Origin: G963675935 sp963803125 | Lineage (GTDB): Bacteria; Planctomycetota; Planctomycetia; Pirellulales; Thermoguttaceae | Direction: 5' to 3' | DNA length: 64,000 bases | NCBI GenBank assembly: GCA_963803125.1 | Contig: CAWDLR010000001.1 | Span: forward strand, 62,001-126,000 | Shown: positions 53,757 through 63,042 of the stretch, in pieces | Layout: the number at the start of each line of letters is the position of its first letter | How positions within the stretch are numbered: position 1 is the stretch's first letter | Program-made: the position numbers and the translations under genes | Notes under the pieces: model-generated | Told to the model about the DNA's origin: nothing | Databases searched by the model: none | Seen by the model: the letters and a program-made list of their open reading frames with translations, nothing else

Positions 53757-56440
53757 GGCGTGGTCCTCCGGTTCGGTTCTGGGGGTCGGCGCTCGCTAAG
53801 CCGCAAAGTGACGATCTTCCACGGCTCCAGGTGGAAGCGGACCTCATGGCCGACGACCTGCGGCCGCTTGGCGTCGGCAATCGGCTCGCCGAGGAGATTT
53901 GTCTCGACCGCCGAAGCCGCCGGGCGATAGAGCCGGACGACGACGTCGGCCGCCTTTCCCGCCGATTCGTAGAGACGCAATTCCAGCGGCGGCGCGTCGC
54001 CCGGTTTGGCGGGCTGCGCCAGCCGCATCGCCGAGAGCACGACATTGGCGGGCGACACCTCGACCAGCGACTCGGCGGCGTGTGGGCGAAGGCCCTCGGG
54101 CAGCGGAGCATCCGGGCCGGGGCGATCGGGCCGATCGATCTCTGGCAGCGATGAGGCGCCGCCGCGGCCAAGTCCGCGCCCGGGCGACCATGCCACCAGC
54201 GGCACGTGCTCTTCCAACGCGTGGCGGTAGGATTTGGCGTCGGCCCACGTTCCCGCGTGCGGCAGCAGGGCGCACCACCACTGATGTCGCCCGCGGCCAT
54301 CGATCGACGCCGCCGCCCGGCCGAAGGCGTCCTTCGGCATCGGCATGAAGCGATCGAGAATGAACTCGATCGTCCGATCGCCGCGTTTGAAGGCATAGCC
54401 GCTGTGCATGCCGGGCGGACAGATGAAGGTGTAGCCGAAGTCGGCCGACGAGACGTCGGTCCAGCGGGTGGCGTCGTAGCCTTCGGGAAAGCCGGTGCAA
54501 AAACTCTCGCCGCGGAACGGCTCCCGCGCGAGATGATCGCGCGACTCGACCCCGAAGGGGATTCCCGCCGCCACGTTGCCCGAGATACCGATGGGGAAGC
54601 GGATGCAGAAGATGCCGTTGTCCGGCTGGGTCGTGTTCAGGCCGATGCCGAATTCGATTCGCCGGCTGCCATGCCACAGGCGGACCTCGCGAGTGACGGC
54701 GTGGCCGCCGATCGTTCCGGGAACCGAGAGCGTCGCGAGGACGGGGCCCTGCGCCGTTCGGCAGCGATCGATCGCCGGCCGCCAATCGCGGCGTTTGCCG
54801 GGCGGGCCGACGTGCAGCCAGGTGTCGCCCGAGGAGGGCATGTCGTAAACGGCCAGGTCGCCAAAGCCGCCGGTCTGCGGGGCGCCGAGCACCGCGCCGC
54901 GGCCCTTGTCGAACGTTTCCAGCCGTCCGTCGGAACGCAGGCTGACCCGGTAGAATTCGTTTTCGATGGCCGGGGCCTCGCCGCTGCTTTGCGGTGCGGG
55001 GTTTCCGGCCATGTCCCATTGCAGGCCGCCGTTTTTCTCGCGGCGGAGGTAAAACGTCTTGAATCCGCACGCCGGCACGTCCGCGGCAATGAAAGCCGCG
55101 CGGAAACCGCCCTCGGAGTCTTCCGCCATAAGTTGGAGCGGGACGTCATGGCCGTTGCTGTCGCTCAGGGTCAGCCCTTCGAGGCCGTCATCGAGCGCGA
55201 ATTCGACCGGCCCGCTTGTGGGCCACGCGTGGAAGTTGAACACCAGCAGCGGCGACCCGCGCTGGGAAGACAGCGGAATGCCGCTGGCGATTGCCGCCAG
55301 TGCCTCCTCGAGGAAGCGGCGGGCCCTTTCCCGCGTGTGCCGGCCCTTGGCCATGCGTTCGGCGTAGTCCTCCTTCCAGCACCACTCGATCGCATGGCCG
55401 CTCGACGAGAGGGCGTCTTGCCACAACTCGTCGACGGGCTCACAGAGGAACGAACGGCCGAGCATGGCCGCCATCGCTTGGGCCTTCTCCAGCGACAGCA
55501 GCAGGTCCTCGTTCTGGTTGTGCTGGGTGTGGATGTTGGTGCTGCCGTGCAGACCGGCGGCGGTGTAGTAATTGCAGCTATCCAACGGGCCGGAAAGCTC
55601 GCTGATCCGATCGGAGTACTTCTCGCACTCCTGGAAGAAGCGGAGCATGCCGGCCAGCACGCGCTTCTGCGGGTCGCCCGCGGTCGCCTCGGCGAGGGTC
55701 GCCGGCGTGGGCAGCATGTCGTCGCAACCGATGGCGTAACGCCACACGGGCAGGGCGTTGATGCCGGGGAAGGCCGCGCCCGGCTTCCCCTGAAGCTCGG
55801 GATAGCCGTAGACGTCCTTGCAGCAGAGAATCCGCGTGCCGTCGAGCCCTCGCCGCCAGAAGACCGCCTGCTGGCCGACCGGACGGGTGAACATGAAGTA
55901 GCGGTAGTCGGCCAACTTGAGGATTTGCGGCACCTGGGAAGTGCCGCACATCAGGTCGGGCACTTCCAGGACCGGCTGGCGGATCGTGGGGACACCGCGG
56001 CGGAAATACTCCTTGCCCAAGACCAGGTTGCGGACGAAAAGCTCGGGATAGATTTCGCTCAGCCGCGGATTGCTGTAGCCGCAGACAACTTCGATTCGCC
56101 CTTCCCGCACCCGCTGCCAGAACTCGTCGATCAGCCCCGGCCATTGCCGCGCGGCCTTGGCGAGAAACGGCTGAAGTTGCTCGTTGACGGTCTCCAACTG
56201 CCAAACGAACTTCGGGTTCGCCCGCATCAGCAGCAGATACTCGTGGATCATGTCGGCGTAGCGATTCTCGTGCCAGGCGCGGGTGTGGACCCAGGACCAA
56301 TCGCAATGCGAGCCGACATTGACGATGGTCAACTTGGTCTCCAGCGGCCCGGCCGCGGCAAGAGTCGCGGCAATCGTCGCCAGACCGCCGACGAACATCA
56401 GTAACGCCACGGTAGAGAGTTTTGGTTTGAATCGCGACAC
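53753..56440 (-). CDS. Exported GH38-type alpha-mannosidase
   Basis: About 895 residues from GTG 56440 (GGAGGC ribosome site; VSRFKPKLSTVALLMFVGGL signal or anchor). GH38 features: metal-binding SHCDWSWVHTRAWHE, nucleophile region PDLMCGTSQVPQILKLADYR, NIHTQHNQNEDLL and the beta-rich C-terminal domains. The family hydrolyses alpha-mannosides with Zn. It precedes the MGH1-like enzyme with a 4-base overlap, so the two probably act on the same mannose-containing glycan. Confidence 0.85.
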   Translation of the reverse strand: MSRFKPKLSTVALLMFVGGLATIAATLAAAGPLETKLTIVNVGSHCDWSWVHTRAWHENRYADMIHEYLLLMRANPKFVWQLETVNEQLQPFLAKAARQWPGLIDEFWQRVREGRIEVVCGYSNPRLSEIYPELFVRNLVLGKEYFRRGVPTIRQPVLEVPDLMCGTSQVPQILKLADYRYFMFTRPVGQQAVFWRRGLDGTRILCCKDVYGYPELQGKPGAAFPGINALPVWRYAIGCDDMLPTPATLAEATAGDPQKRVLAGMLRFFQECEKYSDRISELSGPLDSCNYYTAAGLHGSTNIHTQHNQNEDLLLSLEKAQAMAAMLGRSFLCEPVDELWQDALSSSGHAIEWCWKEDYAERMAKGRHTRERARRFLEEALAAIASGIPLSSQRGSPLLVFNFHAWPTSGPVEFALDDGLEGLTLSDSNGHDVPLQLMAEDSEGGFRAAFIAADVPACGFKTFYLRREKNGGLQWDMAGNPAPQSSGEAPAIENEFYRVSLRSDGRLETFDKGRGAVLGAPQTGGFGDLAVYDMPSSGDTWLHVGPPGKRRDWRPAIDRCRTAQGPVLATLSVPGTIGGHAVTREVRLWHGSRRIEFGIGLNTTQPDNGIFCIRFPIGISGNVAAGIPFGVESRDHLAREPFRGESFCTGFPEGYDATRWTDVSSADFGYTFICPPGMHSGYAFKRGDRTIEFILDRFMPMPKDAFGRAAASIDGRGRHQWWCALLPHAGTWADAKSYRHALEEHVPLVAWSPGRGLGRGGASSLPEIDRPDRPGPDAPLPEGLRPHAAESLVEVSPANVVLSAMRLAQPAKPGDAPPLELRLYESAGKAADVVVRLYRPAASAVETNLLGEPIADAKRPQVVGHEVRFHLEPWKIVTLRLSERRPPEPNRRTTP

Positions 56441-56793
56441 GTTGCTGCCTCCAGAGTGAGGGTTGGAATGCAGGCCGGGCAAGACGGCGGCATCAGCCAT
56501 TCTCCAACAATGGCGGGCTGCTGGCAACAGCGGCGGCGAGGGACACCGTAGAGGTGGTCGCTTCCGAACCGTTTAGCCGCCGCGTCCACGCGGCGCAGAT
56601 TGCCTGCAATTGCAGCGCCGCGTGGACGCGACGGCTAAACGGTATCGCCGTGCTGACCGCACGCAATTCCTTCGCCCTGCCAGCGGGACCGCCCAATTTC
56701 CGCGGGAAACTGGTGTTCCGGTGTGCCCGCTGTTGCGTGTATGCTGTTCGCCTGAGCGATAAGACCGACTTCCCCAACAGTAGGGAGAGCGTT
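56441..56793. other. Intergenic region with a GTTTAGC palindrome
   Basis: Contains a well-paired palindrome at 56569-56642 (ccgtttagccgccgcgtcca / tggacgcgacggctaaacgg) around atttgcctgcaattgca. Promoters for the divergent glycosidase and small-protein genes lie in this 353-base gap. No gene. Confidence 0.6.
56569..56642. repeat. GTTTAGC-family palindromic element, intergenic
   Basis: 74 bases with near-perfect arms of about 30 bases; same family as 6073, 19728 and 52001. Confidence 0.88.
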
Positions 56794-57030
56794 ATGGGTT
56801 TGTTGCTGAAACTGGCAGTAGTGCTTGTGATCTGTCTGGTGATAATCGGCTTCTGGCAAGGATGGTTCACGATTTCGCGGAACCCCGCCCCCGACGCCGA
56901 CGGCAAGACCAACATCAGCGTGTCGGTGGACAGGAACAAGATGAAGACCGACCTCAAGAAGGCGAAAGAGGAGGTCAAGGAAGAAATCGGCAAGCTGAAA
57001 GGCAAGGCGAAGGCGGACGAGGCGAAGTGA
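56794..57030 (+). CDS. Small single-helix membrane protein
   Basis: 78 residues. N-terminal membrane helix (LLLKLAVVLVICLVIIGFWQ) and a Lys/Glu-rich C-terminal helix (KKAKEEVKEEIGKLKGKAKA). AGGGAGAG ribosome site upstream. No family recognised; plausible membrane-anchored coiled-coil protein. Confidence 0.7.
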   Translation: MGLLLKLAVVLVICLVIIGFWQGWFTISRNPAPDADGKTNISVSVDRNKMKTDLKKAKEEVKEEIGKLKGKAKADEAK

Positions 57031-57047
57031 AATCTCGCGCTCCCGCT

Positions 57048-57836
57048 TCACACGTACCGGGCCATCAGCCCATCGACCAGCCGCGGCGAGAGGCGGTTGA
57101 GCCAACAGAGCACGCGGCCCCAACGGTACGGGATGATCTCGTGTCGCCCCCGGCGAATGGCGACGACGATCTGCCGGGCGACCTCCGCCGCGCTGACCGG
57201 CTTGTGCTCCGGCCATTTCGGCTCTGCGGTGCTGTCGATCACCCGCTCAAAGAACTCCGTCTCGGTCGTGCCGGGGCTCACCACTAAGACGTCGATTCCC
57301 AGTTTGGTGAACTCGGCGCGGATCGACTCGCTGAAGCCCTGCACGGCGAACTTGCTGGCGCTGTATTCGCTGCTGTAGGGCACGCCGCGATGGCCGAGGA
57401 TCGAACTGACGTTCACCACGATCGGGCGAACACCCTGCCTGAGTGCCGGCAAGGCGAGCCGGGTCATCTCGACCAACGAGAAGAAGTTGGTCTCCATCAC
57501 CCTTCGTGCCCGTTGGGCAGCGGCATCGACGAAGAGTCCCATCGCGCCGACGCCGGCGTTGTTCACCAGGATGTCGAGCCCGCCGAGTTTCGCCTGTGCC
57601 GCGTCGAGCGCCCGCTGCCGCGTGGCCGGATCGGTGATGTCGCCCGCCACGATCTCGACAACCGCTTGCGGTTTCGCAGCGGTGATTTCCGTGACCAACT
57701 GCCGCAAGCGCTCTTCCCGCCGGGCGGTGATCACAAGACCCACGCCCTGCCGCGCCAGTTCCCCCGCCAGCGCCCGGCCGATGCCGCTCGACGCCCCGGT
57801 GACGATCGCCCGGCGGTCGCGAAGATCGCGTTTCAT
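57048..57836 (-). CDS. Short-chain dehydrogenase/reductase
   Basis: 262 residues, classical SDR. NAD(P)-binding TGASSGIG and LVNNAGVG, with catalytic Ser in VNVSSILGHRG, Tyr and Lys in YSASKF. Arg after the first strand (TARREERL) suggests NADP preference. Substrate unknown. A GAAACCGC palindrome copy lies in frame at 57660-57677 (ITAAKPQAVVEIV). The ATGA start overlaps the hflX stop. Confidence 0.9.
   Translation of the reverse strand: MKRDLRDRRAIVTGASSGIGRALAGELARQGVGLVITARREERLRQLVTEITAAKPQAVVEIVAGDITDPATRQRALDAAQAKLGGLDILVNNAGVGAMGLFVDAAAQRARRVMETNFFSLVEMTRLALPALRQGVRPIVVNVSSILGHRGVPYSSEYSASKFAVQGFSESIRAEFTKLGIDVLVVSPGTTETEFFERVIDSTAEPKWPEHKPVSAAEVARQIVVAIRRGRHEIIPYRWGRVLCWLNRLSPRLVDGLMARYV
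57660..57677. repeat. GAAACCGCTTGCGGTTTC-type copy inside the SDR gene
   Basis: aaccgcttgcggtttcgc, in frame, at the surface loop after the first domain. Confidence 0.75.
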
Positions 57837-59152
57837 GGTGTACTGGTCTCCTGCGAAGCCGCCAGTGGCTGATGGGCGTGCGGACGGACGGCGATCAGGT
57901 CATGGTGGATGCGGTCGAGGTGCTCCTTGGGCATGCGGCAGTGGACCGTCACGCTGCTGTCGTGGAACTGCTTCGAGAGGACCTCGCCGTGGGCGGCCAG
58001 GTAGGCCATCGCCCGCCCGTTCTCGACGCCCAACTCAACGTCAACGTCGAGGAAGTGGCGGCTCAGCGCGTCGCTCACCGCCGCCGCGAGATTCACCAGC
58101 CCAAAGCCCGTCTGCGCGCTGATCGGCACGGCATTGGGATAGCGGCCCAGCAGCCCTTCGAGGCGGATGCGGTCGGGCAGGGCGTCCACCTTGTTGACCA
58201 CCAGCAGCGTATCCTTCTCCTCGATGCCGATCTCTTCCAGCACGTTGTAGGCCGCGGCAATCTGGTCGTAGACCGCCGGATTGGCGGCGTCGGCCACGTG
58301 CAGCAGCAGGTCGGCCTGCCGCGCCTCCTCCAGCGTCGCCTTGAAACTCTCGATCAGATGGTGCGGCAAGTCGCGGATGAATCCGACGGTGTCGCTCAGC
58401 AGCACCGGCCCCCAGCCCGGCAACTGCCAGCGGCGGGTGCGGGTGTCCAACGTGGCGAACAGCGCGTCTTGCACGAAGACGTCCGCCCCGGTGAGCACGT
58501 TCAGCAGCGTGCTCTTGCCGGCGTTGGTGTAGCCGACCAGCGAGACGGTCATCAGCTCGCGCCGCGCGGCCACTTCGCGCTGCTTGCGCCGCTCGATGGC
58601 CTGCAACTGCCGCCGCAAGTCCTTGATCTTGTTCTCGACCAACCGGCGGTCCTCTTCCAATTGCGTTTCGCCCGGCCCGCGCAGTCCGACGCCCTTCTTC
58701 TGCCGTGACAGGTGCGTCCACATCCGTTTCAGCCGCGGCATCGAGTATTCCAACTGCGCCAATTCGACGGCCAATCGCGCTTGGGCGGTCTGCGCCCGGC
58801 TGGCGAAGATGTCGAGAATCAGCTCGGTGCGATCGAGCACCTTTAGGCCGACCGCGTTTTCCAGGTTGCGGGTTTGTCCGGGACTAAGGTCGTTGTCGAA
58901 GACGACCAGATCGGCGTCTTTGGCGGCGGCCAACGACTTCAGCTCGTCCACCTTGCCCTTCCCCAGATACGTCGTAGTATCGGGGGCCTCGCGCCGCTGC
59001 GTAAGCCGGCCGACCACGCGCACGCCCGCCGTCTCGGCCAGCCCCTCCAACTCCTCCAGCGGCGCCCCCGGCACTTCCCGATTCGGCAGAAACACCCCGA
59101 CCAGGACGGCGGATTCGCTGACAACACTGTCAGTGCGGCTCAGTTCGTACAC
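57833..59152 (-). CDS. hflX: Ribosome-associated GTPase HflX
   Basis: 439 residues. HflX N-terminal GTP-binding-domain extension (TTYLGKGKVDELKSLAAAKD), RQKKGVGLRGPGETQLEEDR, then G domain: G1 GYTNAGKSTLLN, G3 SDTVGFIRDLPH, G4 NKVD. HflX splits stalled ribosomes under stress. GTG start (59152-59150) within a 13-base overlap with the upstream small gene. Confidence 0.95.
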   Translation of the reverse strand: MYELSRTDSVVSESAVLVGVFLPNREVPGAPLEELEGLAETAGVRVVGRLTQRREAPDTTTYLGKGKVDELKSLAAAKDADLVVFDNDLSPGQTRNLENAVGLKVLDRTELILDIFASRAQTAQARLAVELAQLEYSMPRLKRMWTHLSRQKKGVGLRGPGETQLEEDRRLVENKIKDLRRQLQAIERRKQREVAARRELMTVSLVGYTNAGKSTLLNVLTGADVFVQDALFATLDTRTRRWQLPGWGPVLLSDTVGFIRDLPHHLIESFKATLEEARQADLLLHVADAANPAVYDQIAAAYNVLEEIGIEEKDTLLVVNKVDALPDRIRLEGLLGRYPNAVPISAQTGFGLVNLAAAVSDALSRHFLDVDVELGVENGRAMAYLAAHGEVLSKQFHDSSVTVHCRMPKEHLDRIHHDLIAVRPHAHQPLAASQETSTP

Positions 59153-59403
59153 GGCGAGGATGTTTCTCCGGGATTCGGTATCGATGGCGCAGTGGGGCTA
59201 CCGCTCTTGCGAAGTCCGTTGTGGCATTCATACCATATTATCTCCTCCTTGAGTTGCTTGATAAGGCGACCGAGCGACCGCAGGGTCAGTTCCTTCACGT
59301 AAGAATTCTCCGATTGTCGTTCCTGCGCTTCCGCATACCAACGTTGAAGATCAGCCAGTTTTTCCTGCGTCACCTCGTACTCGCGTTGCGTTAACATTCT
59401 CAT
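59140..59403 (-). CDS. Small helical protein paired with a DUF6932-like nucleotidyltransferase
   Basis: 87 residues, helical (REYEVTQEKLADLQRWYAEA; LGRLIKQLKEEIIWYE). It overlaps the upstream NTase-like gene by 4 bases and hflX by 13. Similar small proteins adjoin NTase-like genes; role as toxin or antitoxin unproven. Confidence 0.65.
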   Translation of the reverse strand: MRMLTQREYEVTQEKLADLQRWYAEAQERQSENSYVKELTLRSLGRLIKQLKEEIIWYECHNGLRKSGSPTAPSIPNPGETSSPCTN

Positions 59404-59801
59404 AACAGCACCTCAACCATCCCTTTCGCCGAGAGGTTGCGATCGGTGGCGAAGAATATCTCCGTTAACCGATCAAAATCAACCTGATCGACCACTTGGA
59501 TTTCCAGGAACGGCAATCCGACCCTCAACTCCAACCGGGCCACCGCGTCCTTAGGGAAGTCAAGACCGATCAGCAACACGCAGTCAACGTCGTTCGGTTC
59601 AGGAACCGCTGTAACGAAGCTCCCGTTGAGAACCAACCGTTTGACTCCAGCGCGTTGCGCCAAATCAAGAAGCCACCGCACGGAGTCCATTTGGGCAACG
59701 CGCGACTCCGATTGCCAACCGAATCGCTCGGCAATCTCCTCCAAGGAAGCCTTGTGGATTCCCGGCGGCAAACATCCATTCTCGTTGAACGGAGGAATCA
59801 T
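59400..59801 (-). CDS. DUF6932-like nucleotidyltransferase-fold protein
   Basis: 133 residues. Contains LVLNGSFVTAVPEPNDVDCV, an NTase-like GS...D.D motif, after an N-terminal segment (GIHKASLEEIAERFGWQSES). Forms a two-gene module with the downstream small helical gene. Such pairs resemble toxin-antitoxin loci, but function is unverified. Confidence 0.72.
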   Translation of the reverse strand: MIPPFNENGCLPPGIHKASLEEIAERFGWQSESRVAQMDSVRWLLDLAQRAGVKRLVLNGSFVTAVPEPNDVDCVLLIGLDFPKDAVARLELRVGLPFLEIQVVDQVDFDRLTEIFFATDRNLSAKGMVEVLL

Positions 59802-59861
59802 GGCGACCCAATGGGCTTTGCCATCCCGCCAAAAGGACTTGTCTTCAAATCACACCATAGC

Positions 59862-61004
59862 TCAAACCATGTCTCCCGCGAACAAATGACAGTAGCTCTC
59901 GTAGCGGCGTTCGTCCAGGCGGCCGTCGGCCACGGCGTTCTTTACCGCGCAGCCGTCTTCGTGGGTGTGGGTGCAGTCGGGGAAGGAGCATAGGCTCACG
60001 TAAGGGCGGACGTCGCGAAAGAATCCGCCCACCTCCTCGGCGGTCACGTCCCAGAGCTGGAACTGCCGCACGCCGGGCGTATCAACGACGTAGCCGCCGC
60101 CGGCCAGCGGCAACAGCCGGGCCGTGGAGGTCGTGTGCTTTCCCTTCTCGTTTTCCTCGCTCACCGGCCCCACGTCGAGCTGGAGCGAGGGATCGATGCG
60201 GTTTAGCAGCGAGGACTTTCCCACGCCGCTTTGGCCGACGATGACGTTCGCCCGGCCAGCCAATGCGCGATGCAGCCGCTCGACTCCGAAACCGCTTACG
60301 GCGCTTAGCAGAAGCACATCGTAGCCCATCTGGGCGTAGACGCCCACCAGCGGCTGCAATCCGGCGGGATCGACCAGATCGACCTTGTTGATGCAGATTA
60401 CGGGGCGCACGCCCCCTTTCTCGGCGGCGACCAGCAAGCGGTCGATCAGGTGCGGTTTCAGCCGCGGCTCGACGGCGCTGGAGACGATGGCCAATTGATC
60501 GACGTTGGCCACGAGGATTTGCTGTCGCCCGCGGACCGCCCGGCAGATGCAGCCGCGGCGCGGCTCGACCCGCTCGATCAGGCCCTCTTTCGGATCGCTG
60601 TTTTCGACGGGGCGAAAGAGCACGCGGTCGCCGGCGGCCACCACGTGCCGCTGATCGGTCGCCAGCGTCTTCAGCAGCCGGCGGGTGGCGCACTGATAGA
60701 CGGCGCCGCTTTCGTCTTCGACCTTGCTGATTAGGCCAAAGACGCCCAAGACCCGCCCTGGGCGGCAGACGCTGGCGTCCACGTCGAAATGCACGTCGAA
60801 GCCGGGCTCCTGCTGCGCCTCGATCTGCTCGCCGCAGACGGTGCGGCGGCGAATCAACTCCCCCTTGCCGCTGACCCGCTCTCCCGACGGCGGGGTCTCG
60901 TCCTCGAATCCATGCTGCCGATATTGCCGCGTCCAGTCGGTCGGGCGGGTGCGAGCGGCCCGATTCTTGCGGAACTCGGCACGGATCTTCTTCTTTTTTC
61001 CCAT
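59862..61004 (-). CDS. rsgA: Small ribosomal subunit GTPase RsgA
   Basis: 380 residues, circularly permuted GTPase: G4 NKVD precedes G1 GQSGVGKSSLLN, then switch VDTPGVRQF. OB-fold region before it (DRVLFRPVENSDPKEG) and C-terminal zinc motif CSFPDCTHTHEDGC. It assists 30S maturation. Starts right after the FHA gene stop (no gap). Includes an N-terminal basic extension (MGKKKKIRAEFRKNRAARTR). Confidence 0.95.
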   Translation of the reverse strand: MGKKKKIRAEFRKNRAARTRPTDWTRQYRQHGFEDETPPSGERVSGKGELIRRRTVCGEQIEAQQEPGFDVHFDVDASVCRPGRVLGVFGLISKVEDESGAVYQCATRRLLKTLATDQRHVVAAGDRVLFRPVENSDPKEGLIERVEPRRGCICRAVRGRQQILVANVDQLAIVSSAVEPRLKPHLIDRLLVAAEKGGVRPVICINKVDLVDPAGLQPLVGVYAQMGYDVLLLSAVSGFGVERLHRALAGRANVIVGQSGVGKSSLLNRIDPSLQLDVGPVSEENEKGKHTTSTARLLPLAGGGYVVDTPGVRQFQLWDVTAEEVGGFFRDVRPYVSLCSFPDCTHTHEDGCAVKNAVADGRLDERRYESYCHLFAGDMV

Positions 61005-61487
61005 CTACAGGGGACGATTGCGAAAGCGGATTTGCCCCGGCTCGTCGTTGGTGATGTCGTAGCGGGTCCCCTCGTCCGGCTCGGGTGGGCCTTTCGGCGG
61101 CTTGATCTTCCGCTGCTCCAAGCCGGCGCGCTCCAAGAGCGACTTGCTGAAGAAGTCGATCTCGGTCACGTCGGGCGGCGGCGGTCCCACGGCGCCCAGG
61201 TCTATCGGCGAGTAATGCACCTCGTATTTGTGCTTGGCAACCGAGAGGATGTCGCCCGGGTCGACTCGCTTGTCGGTCACCCGCACGCCGTTGACCTTCA
61301 CGCCGTTGCGGCTCTGGAGATCGCGGACGTGCCAATAGCCGGCGTTGACCGTCAGTTGACAATGGTGGGCGGAGACATTGGAAAACCGCAACACGATGTC
61401 GCAACTCTCCCGTCGCCCAACCAACAGACTCTTCTTCAAGAGTGGAATAGGGTCTCCTCCCCCGACGGGGATGAGCTCGCCATACAT
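61005..61487 (-). CDS. FHA-domain protein
   Basis: 160 residues from ATG 61487. FHA motifs: LLKKSLLVGRRESCDIVLRF, NVSAHHCQL, LQSRNGVKVNG. The tail is Pro/Lys-rich. FHA binds phospho-threonine, so it may report Ser/Thr kinase activity to the translation-linked genes downstream; inference. Confidence 0.9.
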   Translation of the reverse strand: MYGELIPVGGGDPIPLLKKSLLVGRRESCDIVLRFSNVSAHHCQLTVNAGYWHVRDLQSRNGVKVNGVRVTDKRVDPGDILSVAKHKYEVHYSPIDLGAVGPPPPDVTEIDFFSKSLLERAGLEQRKIKPPKGPPEPDEGTRYDITNDEPGQIRFRNRPL

Positions 61488-61558
61488 GATCGACGCCTCT
61501 TGTGGTGTCCCGCCAACGGGATATGATGAATAAGAACCCACTCTTAGTCTAGTCACCG

Positions 61559-62530
61559 ATGGAAGTTACGTCAACCCACCGCAGGTTGCCCGCTGCCCCG
61601 CCCGCCGACTGGCGCTTGGCCGGCCTCTCGTACCATAGCCTCAACTTCTTCCACGCCAAGAAGTTCGGCGGCAGGGTTTGGAAGGTAAGCCTCGATGCCG
61701 GCTGCACCTGCCCGAACCGCGACGGCACGCTGGCCAGCTTGGGTTGTGTCTTCTGCGATCCCGAAAGTTTCAGCCCGGCTCGCCGCCTTCATCTGCCGCG
61801 AGTCGCCGACCAGCTCGACGAGGGGATTCGCCGCGTCGCCCGTCGCCATCGCGCCGAGCGCTTCCTCGCCTACTTCCAGCCGGGCGCGAATACCTACGGC
61901 CCCATCGACCGGCTGCGTGCGGCCTTTGAGCAGGCCATTTCGCATCCGCAGGTGGTCGGCATGATCGTCGGCACCCGTCCCGACTGCGCCGGCGAAGAGG
62001 TGCTCGACCTGTTGGCCAGCCTGGCCGAGCGGACGTGGCTGGTGATCGAATATGGGCTGCAAAGCATTCACGATCGCACGCTCGACCGGCTGGGCCGCGG
62101 CCATCATTTCGACGCCTTCCTCGATGCCTATCGCCGCACGCGAGAGCGCAAGCTGAACATCGGCGTCCACGTGATCCTCGGCCTGCCCGGCGAATCGCCA
62201 GACGATATGCTGGCGACCGCTCGGACCATCGCGGGTCTGGATCTGCACTCCATCAAGCCACACAACCTCTACGCGGTGAGAAACACCGCCTTGGCCGAGG
62301 AGGTGGCCGCCGGTAGAATCCGCCTGCCTGAATTGGACGAGTACGTCGGCTGGCTGGTCGATTTCCTGGAGGAGTTGCCCGAGCGCTTCGTGATCGAGCG
62401 TCTCTCGGGCGACGCGCCGCGCGACTACCTGATCGGGCCGCAATGGTGTCTCGACAAGGCGGCGGCCCAAGCGGCGGTCGAGGCGGAGTTCCGCCGCCGC
62501 GGCACGTGGCAGGGGTCGCGGGCGCGATAG
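61559..62530 (+). CDS. Radical SAM protein of the YhcC/TIGR01212 type
   Basis: 323 residues. Cluster motif SLDAGCTCPNRDGTLASLGC followed by VFCDPESF (CxxC...GCxFC pattern of this family), then QPGANTYGPIDRL, VIEYGLQSIHDRTLDRLGRG and GVHVILGLPGESPDDM. A 4Fe-4S/SAM enzyme; substrate of the family is not well established. Divergent from the FHA gene. Confidence 0.92.
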   Translation: MEVTSTHRRLPAAPPADWRLAGLSYHSLNFFHAKKFGGRVWKVSLDAGCTCPNRDGTLASLGCVFCDPESFSPARRLHLPRVADQLDEGIRRVARRHRAERFLAYFQPGANTYGPIDRLRAAFEQAISHPQVVGMIVGTRPDCAGEEVLDLLASLAERTWLVIEYGLQSIHDRTLDRLGRGHHFDAFLDAYRRTRERKLNIGVHVILGLPGESPDDMLATARTIAGLDLHSIKPHNLYAVRNTALAEEVAAGRIRLPELDEYVGWLVDFLEELPERFVIERLSGDAPRDYLIGPQWCLDKAAAQAAVEAEFRRRGTWQGSRAR

Positions 62531-62534
62531 TCGC

Positions 62535-62849
62535 TCAGGAAACCACTTGGCAGGACCAATCCGGCCAGTTGTCCGCTTTGTGCCGGTTGTTTTCCCAATG
62601 CAGGGGCTGGAGGTTTTCCAGATCATCGGTTCCGCCGAGGCGGACCGGCTTGATGTGATCGATCTCCCATCCCCACTGCTTGGTAGCACCGTATGCTGAC
62701 AAGTGCATCGAAGCGTTGCAAACGTCTTTTCGGAACCCCGCGTAGTGCCCCTCGGGTTTGCCTTTCATCCACACCGCTTCAATCGTCGCCCGGTCGAACG
62801 GCCGTCCGTCGATTTTTGTGCCAAAACTCCTGACCGCTACTGTCTCCAT
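62535..62849 (-). CDS. HNH endonuclease-like protein
   Basis: 104 residues from ATG 62849 (METVAVRSFGTKIDGRPFD). The HNH motif is DHIKPVRLGGTDDLENLQPL then HWENNRHKAD. Longer frames upstream have no ribosome site. The tail meets the convergent radical SAM gene 4 bases away. Could be a phage or defence nuclease; no partner methylase or restriction gene nearby. Confidence 0.82.
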   Translation of the reverse strand: METVAVRSFGTKIDGRPFDRATIEAVWMKGKPEGHYAGFRKDVCNASMHLSAYGATKQWGWEIDHIKPVRLGGTDDLENLQPLHWENNRHKADNWPDWSCQVVS

Positions 62850-63042
62850 TTCCCAACCCTTCCATCGCCGAGCCCCTTTTGCCACAGCGAGAAACGGTGC
62901 GAAGGACATGATCGAGGGTAGCGTCATACCAGCTATCAGAGTGGTTTGCCGTACCCCGCTTCCTTCGGCTAGTGGAAGCATAGCTCACAATACTTCCGGC
63001 GACAACCCCATTTCCCCCTCGGCGTGCGTGGTTGGCCACGGT
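62850..63042. other. Intergenic
   Basis: No gene or repeat recognised; probably promoter of the HNH gene and end of the surface-protein gene. Confidence 0.4.

Noticed and set aside
60282..60302. Possible GAAACCGC palindrome copy in rsgA (cgaaaccgcttacggcgc)
   Set aside because: Only half the palindrome matches and the residues (SGFGVERL side) are ordinary RsgA sequence.
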